A program made the position numbers and the translations under genes. A stretch of 43,082 nucleotides of DNA. Origin: an uncultured Archangium sp. (GTDB taxonomy: Bacteria > Myxococcota > Myxococcia > Myxococcales > Myxococcaceae). Where the stretch lies: the NCBI GenBank assembly GCA_946479335.1, contig CAMLFP010000006.1, forward strand, positions 1 through 43,082, in the 5' to 3' direction. Below, piece by piece: positions 35,518-41,671 of this stretch (positions within the stretch are counted from its first letter, which is position 1; each line of letters begins with the position of its first letter). Under the pieces are notes generated by a model that was given only the letters and a program-made list of their open reading frames with translations, ran no database searches and was not told where the DNA came from.

Positions 35518-36684
35518 TCACTCCGGCGGCGTCTGCGGCCGCGCGTGGAACTCGCGCAGGAAGTCGCCGTAGCGATCGTTCTCGATGGCGGCGCGCGCGT
35601 CCTTCATCAGCGTGAGGAAGAAGTGCAGGTTGTGCAGCGTGTTGAGCCGCATCGCCACCAGCTCCTCCGCGACGAACAGGTGCCGCAGGTACGCGCGCGA
35701 GAAGTTGCGGCACGTGTAGCAGCTGCAGTTCGGGTCGACCGGGCGCTGATCTCGCGCGTAGCGCGCGTTCTTGATGGTCAGCTTCCCCTGGGAGGTGAAG
35801 AGCAGCGCGTTGCGCGCGGTGCGGCTGGGCAGCACGCAGTCGAACATGTCGACGCCGTGGCCCACGCAGGTCACGAGATCCAACGGGGTGCCCACGCCCA
35901 TCAGGTAGCGCGGCTTGTCTTTGGGGAGCAGCGGCGCGGAGAACGCCACGCCGTCGTGCATCTGCGCGGGTTCTTCACCGACCGCGAAGCCGCCGAGCGC
36001 GAAGCCGGGGAGATCGAACGCGCAGATCTCCTCCGCGTGGCGCTTGCGCAGATCTTCGTAGAGCCCGCCCTGCACGATGCCGAACAGCGAGCTGCGCTGC
36101 CGGTGCCAGGCGTTCACGCAGCGCTGCAGCCAGCGCGTGGTGCGCGCGAGCGAGGGCTCCATGTAGCTGCGCTCCGAGAGCGCCGGCGGGCACTCGTCGA
36201 AGGCCATGATGATGTCAGCGCCGAGCACCTCTTGAATCTCGATGCTGCGCTCCGGCGTCAGTACGTGCTTGCTGCCGTCGAGGTGGCTCTGGAACGTCGC
36301 GCCGTCTTCGGTGATCTTCCGCTTCTCCGAGAGGCTGTAGACCTGGAAGCCGCCCGAGTCGGTGAGCATCGCGCGGTCCCACGAGATGAAGCGGTGCAGG
36401 CCGCCCATCTCGCCGATGAGCTGCTCTCCGGGGCGCAACATCAGGTGGTACGTGTTCCCGAGGATGATGCGCGCGTCCATCGTGTGGAGATCGTCGGGCG
36501 CGATGGCCTTCACCGAGCCCTGCGTGCCCACCGGCATGAACACCGGCGTCTCGATGGTGCCGTGCGGCGTGTGGAGGCGCCCTCGCCGCGCGCCGGTCTG
36601 CGCGCAGGTGTGCAGCAATTCGAAGCGCACGAGCGAAGGTTCGACGCGCTGATCTCCGCGCTGATCAGGTGCCGGGAGGGTCAT
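35518..36684 (-). CDS. tgt: tRNA-guanine transglycosylase (queuine/preQ1)
   Basis: This 388-residue enzyme exchanges guanine 34 of GUN-anticodon tRNAs (Tyr, His, Asp, Asn) for preQ1 in bacteria. Its visible signatures are MPVGTQGSVKAIAP, the base-recognition motif MLTDSGGFQVYSL (Asp109), GADIIMAFDECPP and LFGIVQGG. The nucleophile region is MFDCVLPSRTARNA, and the zinc site is C-S-C-Y-T-C with a distal His in NTLHNLHFF. The ATG overlaps the queA stop (ATGA), so the two queuosine enzymes are coupled. The N-terminus carries an extra charged stretch of about 17 residues (APDQRGDQRVEPS) before the catalytic fold. Confidence 0.97.
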   Translation of the reverse strand: MTLPAPDQRGDQRVEPSLVRFELLHTCAQTGARRGRLHTPHGTIETPVFMPVGTQGSVKAIAPDDLHTMDARIILGNTYHLMLRPGEQLIGEMGGLHRFISWDRAMLTDSGGFQVYSLSEKRKITEDGATFQSHLDGSKHVLTPERSIEIQEVLGADIIMAFDECPPALSERSYMEPSLARTTRWLQRCVNAWHRQRSSLFGIVQGGLYEDLRKRHAEEICAFDLPGFALGGFAVGEEPAQMHDGVAFSAPLLPKDKPRYLMGVGTPLDLVTCVGHGVDMFDCVLPSRTARNALLFTSQGKLTIKNARYARDQRPVDPNCSCYTCRNFSRAYLRHLFVAEELVAMRLNTLHNLHFFLTLMKDARAAIENDRYGDFLREFHARPQTPPE

Positions 36685-37739
36685 GCGTCGTCCTCGATGA
36701 ACATGGAGTCGCCGTAGCTGAAGAACCGGTACTTCTCACGCACCGCCTCGGCGTACGCGGCCAGCGTCTGTTCGCGCCCGAGGAACGCGCTCACCAGCAT
36801 CACCAGCGTCGACTTCGGCAGGTGGAAGTTGGTGATCAGCGCGTCGATGACGCGGAATTCGAAGCCCGGGGTGATGAAGATGCTGGTTGAAAACGCGCGG
36901 CCGGCGTCTGCCGGTTGCGACGACTCGAGCGTGCGCACCACGGTCGTCCCCACCGCGATCACGCGCTTCGCGGCTTCAATCGCGCTCCACGTCGCCGCGG
37001 GGATGAACGCGCGCTCTTCGTGCATTTTGTGCTCGGCCACCGGCCCTTCGCGCACCGGCAAGAACGTGCCCGGCCCGACCTCCAGCGTGACGAACGCGCG
37101 CTTCACGCCGCGAGCTTCCAGCTGCGCGAAGGTCTCGGGCGTGAAGTGCAGCCCCGCGGTGGGCGCCGCGACCGAGCCCGACTTGCGCGCGAACACGGTC
37201 TGGTAGCGCTCGGCGTCATCGGCCTGCACGTCGCGGTTGATGTACGGCGGCAACGGCAACCGCCCCGCAAGCGCGATGGCCTCCTCGAGCGACTGGAGCG
37301 ACGAGGTGAACACCACGCGGTACTCGCCGCCGCCCAGTGACTCGCGCACCGTGGCGGTGAGGCCGGCGTCGAACTCCAGCTCCATGCCCGGCTTGAAGCC
37401 CTTCGACGACTGCCCGAGACACAGCCACTCGGTGCCGCTCGCCTCGCCCTTCAGCGCGGCCTCGGTGTCGACCGACGTCGCGGGGCGAATGAGCAACAGC
37501 TCGGCCTTGCCGCCGGTGCTCTTCTTCCGCCCCAGCAGCCGCGCGGGGATGACGCGCGAGTCGTTGAAGACCAGCAGATCGCCCTCGCACAGCAGCGACG
37601 GGAGCTCGCGGAACTGGCGATGCGTCACCGCGCCGCTCGGCCGGCGGACATGCAGCAGCCGGCTCGCGTCACGTTCGGGCAGCGGCCGCTGCGCGATCAG
37701 CTCCGGCGGGAGCACAAAATCGAAGTCGTCGGTATGCAC
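36681..37739 (-). CDS. queA: S-adenosylmethionine:tRNA ribosyltransferase-isomerase QueA
   Basis: This 352-residue enzyme makes epoxyqueuosine from preQ1-tRNA and SAM, the step after Tgt. The family opening FDFVLPPELIAQRPLPERDA is present, followed by GDLLVFNDSRVIPARLLGRK, then SVAAPTAGLHFTPE, VTLEVGPGTFLPVR and TNFHLPKSTLVMLVSAFLG in order. Translation starts with GTG (GTG CAT ACC). There is no Shine-Dalgarno sequence, but TAACGC lies exactly 10 nt upstream. A long serine/threonine-poor insertion (about residues 85-105, ATSVDTEAALKGEASGTEW) is typical of the family. It is the first gene of the queA-tgt pair. Confidence 0.97.
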   Translation of the reverse strand: MHTDDFDFVLPPELIAQRPLPERDASRLLHVRRPSGAVTHRQFRELPSLLCEGDLLVFNDSRVIPARLLGRKKSTGGKAELLLIRPATSVDTEAALKGEASGTEWLCLGQSSKGFKPGMELEFDAGLTATVRESLGGGEYRVVFTSSLQSLEEAIALAGRLPLPPYINRDVQADDAERYQTVFARKSGSVAAPTAGLHFTPETFAQLEARGVKRAFVTLEVGPGTFLPVREGPVAEHKMHEERAFIPAATWSAIEAAKRVIAVGTTVVRTLESSQPADAGRAFSTSIFITPGFEFRVIDALITNFHLPKSTLVMLVSAFLGREQTLAAYAEAVREKYRFFSYGDSMFIEDDA

Positions 37740-37749
37740 GGCGCGCCGG

Positions 37750-37755
37750 GCGTTA
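37750..37755 (-). promoter_or_regulatory. Candidate TA-containing -10 position before queA
   Basis: TAACGC lies exactly 10 nt before the GTG start of queA on the minus strand. It matches TATAAT only at the first two bases, so it is a poor -10 on its own. It is listed because its placement matches the other SD-less starts in the window. Confidence 0.2.
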
Positions 37756-37781
37756 CGCCAACTTCTGCGCGCCCGCCACGC

Positions 37782-38252
37782 TCAAGGCGCGGGCAGTGAC
37801 GCGAAGGCCTTCAAGTCAGCCGCGAGCGTGGTGCTGGCGACGACCTCTGCGTGCTGCCCGGGGATGGCCTTCGCCCGCGCCGCGGCGTCGTCGATGTCCT
37901 TCGCCACGGAGAGGCCGCTCTGCACGAGGCTCAGCGCCGCGAGGAAGGTGCGCGCGATGATCGCGCCCAGGCCGCGGGCGTTCACCACCACGATGTTGCC
38001 GATGCGCGTCGACTCCTGAATCGGCGCGCGGCGCTTGAGCTCTTCGCGCAGCTCCGGCGAGGGGTTCTTCGTCGCCGACGACACCACGGAGATCATCGTG
38101 ACCTTGCCGTACCGTTCCGCGAGCGTCTTCTGGTGCGTATCCAACGCGTCGATGGAGCGCAGCGAGAGCTCCGAGTACCAGACCGAGATCAGGAGCGGCC
38201 CGACGTGACCGAACCGCGCTTCCGGGAATTCCTGCAGCTGCGTGATGGCCAT
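37782..38252 (-). CDS. Conserved hypothetical protein (alpha-beta, single domain)
   Basis: This 156-residue protein starts at ATG 38252 and is not assigned to a named family. It opens MAITQLQEFPEARFGHVGPL, then LISVWYSELSLRSIDALDTH, VTMISVVSSATKNPSPELRE, a basic ELKRRAPIQESTRIGNIVVV and a helical C-terminus with AIIARTFLAALSLVQSGLSV. The alternation of strands and helices recalls small sensory or STAS-like folds (for example the stand-alone domains common in myxobacteria), but I cannot confirm this. It has no signal peptide. TACAGT lies exactly 10 nt before the ATG and no ribosome binding site is seen. It is divergent from the SDR gene. Confidence 0.75.
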   Translation of the reverse strand: MAITQLQEFPEARFGHVGPLLISVWYSELSLRSIDALDTHQKTLAERYGKVTMISVVSSATKNPSPELREELKRRAPIQESTRIGNIVVVNARGLGAIIARTFLAALSLVQSGLSVAKDIDDAAARAKAIPGQHAEVVASTTLAADLKAFASLPAP

Positions 38253-38262
38253 GACGGCGGCA

Positions 38263-38268
38263 ACTGTA
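38263..38268 (-). promoter_or_regulatory. Candidate -10 element of a leaderless start (hypothetical protein gene)
   Basis: TACAGT, then 10 nt (TGCCGCCGTC), then the ATG at 38252 on the minus strand. The match to TATAAT is 3 of 6, with T, A and final T conserved. Spacing is identical to that before the membrane protein gene at 27678. Confidence 0.35.
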
Positions 38269-38331
38269 CGCCGCGCGCCGCGCACCTCGTGATCATTTTG
38301 CACGCTGGCGGACGAACGTCGGTCAATGCGG

Positions 38332-38337
38332 TATCAG
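38332..38337 (+). promoter_or_regulatory. Candidate -10 element of a leaderless start (SDR gene)
   Basis: TATCAG lies 9 nt before the ATG at 38347, and the intervening CGCGGCCCC has no ribosome binding site. The match to TATAAT is 4 of 6. No clear -35 is seen at 16-18 bp. Confidence 0.35.
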
Positions 38338-38346
38338 CGCGGCCCC

Positions 38347-39129
38347 ATGTACGCCCTCGTCACCGGAGCCAGCTCCGGCATTGGCCTCGAGCTGTGCCGT
38401 GAGCTGGCGCGCCGCGGCTATTCACTGGTGCTGGTGGGCATCGAGGGCCCGGCGCTCGACGACGCGGCGGCGCGGCTCGCCCAGGACTTCAAGGTCGCGA
38501 CGCAGACGGTGGTGATCGATCTCGCGCGCCCGGAGGCCGCGCCCGAGCTCCACGCCGAGGTGCAGCGGCGGGGGCTGAGCATCGACGTGCTGGTGAACAA
38601 CGCCGGCTTCTTCCTCTACGGAGACGTCGCCGACGCCGACCCCGCGCGCGTCAACGCCATGCTGCAGCTGCACGTGGTGACGCCGACGCTGCTGTGCCGG
38701 CTCTTCGGTCGCGCGATGCGGGAGCGCAAGACCGGGCACCTCCTCATCGTCTCCAGCATCTCGGCGTGGGCCGACTTCCCTGGCATCGCGCTGTACGGCG
38801 GCTCGAAGCGCTACCTGCGCAGCTTCGCCGCGTCGCTGCGCGCCGAGCTGCGGCTCTCGGGCGTCAACGTCACCTTGCTGGCGCCCGGCGCGACCGCGAC
38901 GCCGCTCTACAAAGACACCGCGGTGCCAATGGAGACCGCGACCAGGCTGGGCGTGATGGTGCCCGCGGCCTTCGTCGCGCGCCGCGGCGTGGAGGGGATG
39001 CTCAAGCGCCGGGCGGTCGTCATCCCCGGGGTGCAGGCGACGCTGGGCGCGTGGCTGGTCTCGCTGCTGCCGGGGTGGATCGTCGCAAGAACGAGACGGT
39101 TCATGTGGTTTCTCCCCCGCCCCTCGTGA
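38347..39129 (+). CDS. Short-chain dehydrogenase/reductase
   Basis: This 260-residue classical SDR has the cofactor motif TGASSGIG (residues 6-13), NNAG (about 84-87), a catalytic serine in IVSSIS (about Ser137) and Y150-G-G-S-K154. The Tyr-Lys pair is intact, so it should be an active NAD(P)(H) oxidoreductase. LLAPGATATPLY is the usual post-catalytic loop. The basic C-terminus with a hydrophobic stretch (LGAWLVSLLPGWIVARTRR) suggests membrane association, as in SDRs acting on lipid substrates. The ATG at 38347 starts right at the first beta strand. It is followed 29 bp later by an Mpo1-like gene. The substrate is unknown; a fatty acyl or sterol-like compound is plausible. Confidence 0.92.
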   Translation: MYALVTGASSGIGLELCRELARRGYSLVLVGIEGPALDDAAARLAQDFKVATQTVVIDLARPEAAPELHAEVQRRGLSIDVLVNNAGFFLYGDVADADPARVNAMLQLHVVTPTLLCRLFGRAMRERKTGHLLIVSSISAWADFPGIALYGGSKRYLRSFAASLRAELRLSGVNVTLLAPGATATPLYKDTAVPMETATRLGVMVPAAFVARRGVEGMLKRRAVVIPGVQATLGAWLVSLLPGWIVARTRRFMWFLPRPS

Positions 39130-39158
39130 AGGGCCGTCGAGTCCGTTATGAACGCGGC

Positions 39159-39698
39159 ATGACTCCGCTCATCGCGCAGCTCTCGAAGTACGCCGCGTAC
39201 CACCGCGATCAACGCAACATCTGGACGCACTTCTTCGGCGTGCCGGTCATCGTCTTCTCGGTCATCGCGCTGCTCTCGCGCCCGGCCTTCGAGGTCGCCG
39301 GCGTCACGCTGGTGCCCGCGTACTTCGCCGGCCTCGCGGTGCTGGCGTTCTACCTGCGGCTCGACCTGCGCTACGGCCTCGCGATGGCGGTGGTGCTGAC
39401 GGGCATGATCTTCGGCGCGCGCCCCATCGCCGCGATGACCACGGTCGGCTGGCTCGCGACCTCCATCGGGCTCTTCGTCGGCGGGTGGATCGTGCAGTTC
39501 ATCGGGCACTACTACGAGGGTCGCAAGCCGGCGTTCGTCGACGACCTCGTCGGCCTCATCGTCGGCCCGTACTTCGTGCTCGCCGAGCTGGGCTTCCTCC
39601 TCGGGCTCCGCAAGGAGGTCGAAGCGGAGATCGTCCGCATCTCCGGGCCCGTCTACTTCCGCGACCTGTCGACGCCCGCCGCGCCGCTCGCGAAGTAG
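39159..39698 (+). CDS. Mpo1-like (DUF962) membrane protein
   Basis: This is a 179-residue membrane protein of the DUF962/YGL010w family. The family signature is present near the start: H15-R-D-Q-R-N20-I-W-T-H24-F-F-G-V-P, and later IVQFIGHYYEGRKPAF (His127). About four membrane helices follow. Yeast Mpo1 is an Fe(II)-dependent 2-hydroxy fatty acid dioxygenase in alpha-oxidation, and the conserved histidines are thought to bind iron. A similar reaction is inferred here but not shown by the sequence. The ATG at 39159 is used; the open frame begins far upstream inside the SDR gene. Co-transcription with the SDR is likely. Confidence 0.88.
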   Translation: MTPLIAQLSKYAAYHRDQRNIWTHFFGVPVIVFSVIALLSRPAFEVAGVTLVPAYFAGLAVLAFYLRLDLRYGLAMAVVLTGMIFGARPIAAMTTVGWLATSIGLFVGGWIVQFIGHYYEGRKPAFVDDLVGLIVGPYFVLAELGFLLGLRKEVEAEIVRISGPVYFRDLSTPAAPLAK

Positions 39699-39713
39699 TC
39701 GCGCACATTCGTC

Positions 39714-39733
39714 ACTGACTCACGCGCGTCAGT
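39714..39733 (+). terminator. Weak hairpin after the Mpo1-like gene
   Basis: ACTGAC (39714-39719) pairs with GTCAGT (39728-39733) around an 8-nt loop, followed by CGTTCTT. The stem is short and the T content low. It may be a weak terminator for the SDR/Mpo1-like pair or a second dyad in the HMG-CoA synthase control region. Confidence 0.35.
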
Positions 39734-39750
39734 CGTTCTTCCGACGGTTT

Positions 39751-39765
39751 TGTTGCGGTGCAACA
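39751..39765. promoter_or_regulatory. Perfect 6-3-6 dyad upstream of HMG-CoA synthase (candidate operator)
   Basis: TGTTGC, GGT, GCAACA form a perfect inverted repeat in the middle of the 120 bp region before the HMG-CoA synthase gene. TTGTTG at 39750-39755 could be a -35, so a bound regulator would block it. The size suits a TetR- or GntR-type dimer. The regulator is not in the window. Confidence 0.45.
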
Positions 39766-39818
39766 TGCGCTCGGTCTAGGCATGCCGCATCGCAGCAATC
39801 ACCGTGAGGACGACATCA

Positions 39819-41018
39819 ATGAAGGTTGGAATCGAAGCGCTGGGCATCGCCGTTCCCCCCACCTACGTGGCGATGGAGGAGCTGGCGCGGGCGCGCAACG
39901 TCGAGCCGTCGAAGTACCTCGAGGGCATCGGCACCTCGTTGATGGCGGTGCCGCTGGCCGATGAAGACACGGTGACGTTGGCCGCGCGCGCGGCGCGCAT
40001 GGCGCTGGAGTCGGCGGGCGTCTCTCCCAATGACATCGCGCTGCTGGCGGTGGGCACGGAGACGGCGGTCGACCACTCCAAGCCGGTCGCCTCCTACGTG
40101 CAGTCGCTGGTGGGCATCGGCAAGCACTGCCGCGTCTTCGAGACCAAGCACGCCTGCTACGGCGGCACCGCGGCGCTGCAGCTGGCGCTCGACTGGGTGC
40201 GCTCCGGCTCGGCGGCGGGCAAGAAGGCGCTCATCATCTGCAGCGACATCGCGCGCTACGGCCTGGGCACCGCGGGTGAACCGACGCAGGGCGCGGGCGC
40301 GGTGGCCTTGCTGGTGAGCGATGACCCGAAGCTGGTCAGCCTCGAGCCCGACAAGACGGGTGTCTATTCCAACGACGTGCACGACTTCTGGCGACCGCTC
40401 TATTCGAAGGACGCCTTCGTCGACGGGCACTACTCGGTGCAGTGCTACCTCGACGCGCTCTCGGGCGCGTACCAGCAGTTCTGCGAGAAGAACCCGGGCG
40501 TCACCACCGCGAACTTCGCGGCGCTCGCGTACCACGTGCCCTACGGGAAGATGGCGAAGAAGGCCCACCGGCAGGTGCGCACGCTCGAAGGTGACGCCAC
40601 GCCTGACGCGTCGTTCAACGAGCTGGTGGCGCCCTCGCTCACGCTCTGCGCGCAGGTCGGCAACATCTACACCGGCTCGCTGTACCTCGCGTTGACCAGC
40701 ATGCTCGCCACGCACAGCAAGAACCTCGATGGCCAGCGCATCGGCCTCTTCAGCTACGGCAGCGGCTCGTGCGCGGAGTTCTTCGCGGGCACAGTGACGC
40801 CCGGCGCGCAGGCCCGCGTGAAGGCGCTGCGGCTGGAGGCGCTGCTGGCGTCGCGCCGGAAGCTCACCATCGCCGAGTACGAGGGCATCATGCGCGAACG
40901 CGAGCAACTCGACGTGCGGCCGCTGGAGCAGCAGCCGGCCGACGCGTTCCGCTTCCTCGGGGTCGACGCGCACCGCCGCACCTACGTCGCGCCGTCACGC
41001 GCGGCGCTGGCCGAGTAG
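39819..41018 (+). CDS. Hydroxymethylglutaryl-CoA synthase
   Basis: This 399-residue thiolase-fold enzyme condenses acetyl-CoA with acetoacetyl-CoA to HMG-CoA. The catalytic residues are all visible: Glu81 in GTETAVDHSKP, Cys113 in ETKHACYGGTAAL and His239 in ALAYHVPYGKMAKKAH. GNIYTGSLYLAL and FSYGSGSCAEFF complete the family set. The ATG at 39819 has GAGGA 10 nt upstream. In bacteria the enzyme serves the mevalonate pathway, the alternative isovaleryl-CoA route known in myxobacteria, or beta-branching in polyketide synthesis. No other gene of these pathways is here. The length and the lack of a PKS cassette favour a primary-metabolism (mvaS-like) enzyme, but I withhold the symbol. It overlaps the convergent hydrolase gene by 24 bp. 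Confidence 0.95.
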   Translation: MKVGIEALGIAVPPTYVAMEELARARNVEPSKYLEGIGTSLMAVPLADEDTVTLAARAARMALESAGVSPNDIALLAVGTETAVDHSKPVASYVQSLVGIGKHCRVFETKHACYGGTAALQLALDWVRSGSAAGKKALIICSDIARYGLGTAGEPTQGAGAVALLVSDDPKLVSLEPDKTGVYSNDVHDFWRPLYSKDAFVDGHYSVQCYLDALSGAYQQFCEKNPGVTTANFAALAYHVPYGKMAKKAHRQVRTLEGDATPDASFNELVAPSLTLCAQVGNIYTGSLYLALTSMLATHSKNLDGQRIGLFSYGSGSCAEFFAGTVTPGAQARVKALRLEALLASRRKLTIAEYEGIMREREQLDVRPLEQQPADAFRFLGVDAHRRTYVAPSRAALAE

Positions 41019-41612
41019 CCATTCCTGCAGGTGCGGGGTCTCCAGCGCGGGCCGCCATGACATGTGGCCCACGCCGGGGAACTCGGTGTACTTCGACACG
41101 TAGCCGCGCCGGGCGATCTCGCGGATGTGCGCGTTCGGCACCGCGTCGTCGTCGGCGCCGTGGAACGCCCAGATGGGGAAGCCCGCGAGCGCCTTCGCGT
41201 CTTCCACCTCCACGTCACCGGCGATGGGCACGAAGGCCGAGAAGAGCGCGCGGTGCCGCGTCACCAGCTCCCAGCCGCCGATGGCGCCCATCGAGAAGCC
41301 CACCAGGCTGACGCGCCCGGCGTCGACCGACGCGCGCGCCGTGAGGTGCTGCACCAGCCGCGCGACCTGCGCCTGCGGCGGCGTCACCTCGCGCCACCAA
41401 CTGCCGCCCCACGACTGCCCGCGCGGGCACTGCGGCGCCACGATGATGGCCGGCCACCCCGCGAGCACCTCCACGCCGTTCTTCAGGTGTGACGCGTTGT
41501 CGTCGCCGCGCTCGCCGCTGCCGTGGAGGAAGACGATGACCGGCCAGCGCCCCGGGCCCGGGTGGTGGAAGCGGTACTTCAGGCCCTCGAATTCATCGCT
41601 GTCCCAGCTCAT
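40995..41612 (-). CDS. Alpha/beta hydrolase (dienelactone hydrolase/phospholipase-like), canonical order
   Basis: This is a 205-residue cytoplasmic hydrolase. The oxyanion-side strand WPVIVFLHGSGERGD (about residues 23-37) comes first, then the nucleophile elbow G105-F-S107-M-G109 in GFSMGAIGGWEL, an acid in FHGADDDAVP (about Asp154-156) and the catalytic His in FPGVGHMSW (His183). This is the usual order, in contrast to the permuted lipoprotein earlier in the window, whose elbow GISMGAIGG is nearly identical. There is no signal peptide. AGAGG lies almost directly against the ATG at 41612. The substrate is unknown; such small hydrolases act on carboxylesters or acyl compounds. Confidence 0.93.
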   Translation of the reverse strand: MSWDSDEFEGLKYRFHHPGPGRWPVIVFLHGSGERGDDNASHLKNGVEVLAGWPAIIVAPQCPRGQSWGGSWWREVTPPQAQVARLVQHLTARASVDAGRVSLVGFSMGAIGGWELVTRHRALFSAFVPIAGDVEVEDAKALAGFPIWAFHGADDDAVPNAHIREIARRGYVSKYTEFPGVGHMSWRPALETPHLQEWLLGQRRA

Positions 41613-41671
41613 GCCTCTTTTTACACCCGTACCTCGCGCGCTCTGCCCGTGTCACAGTCGGCGGACGACGA

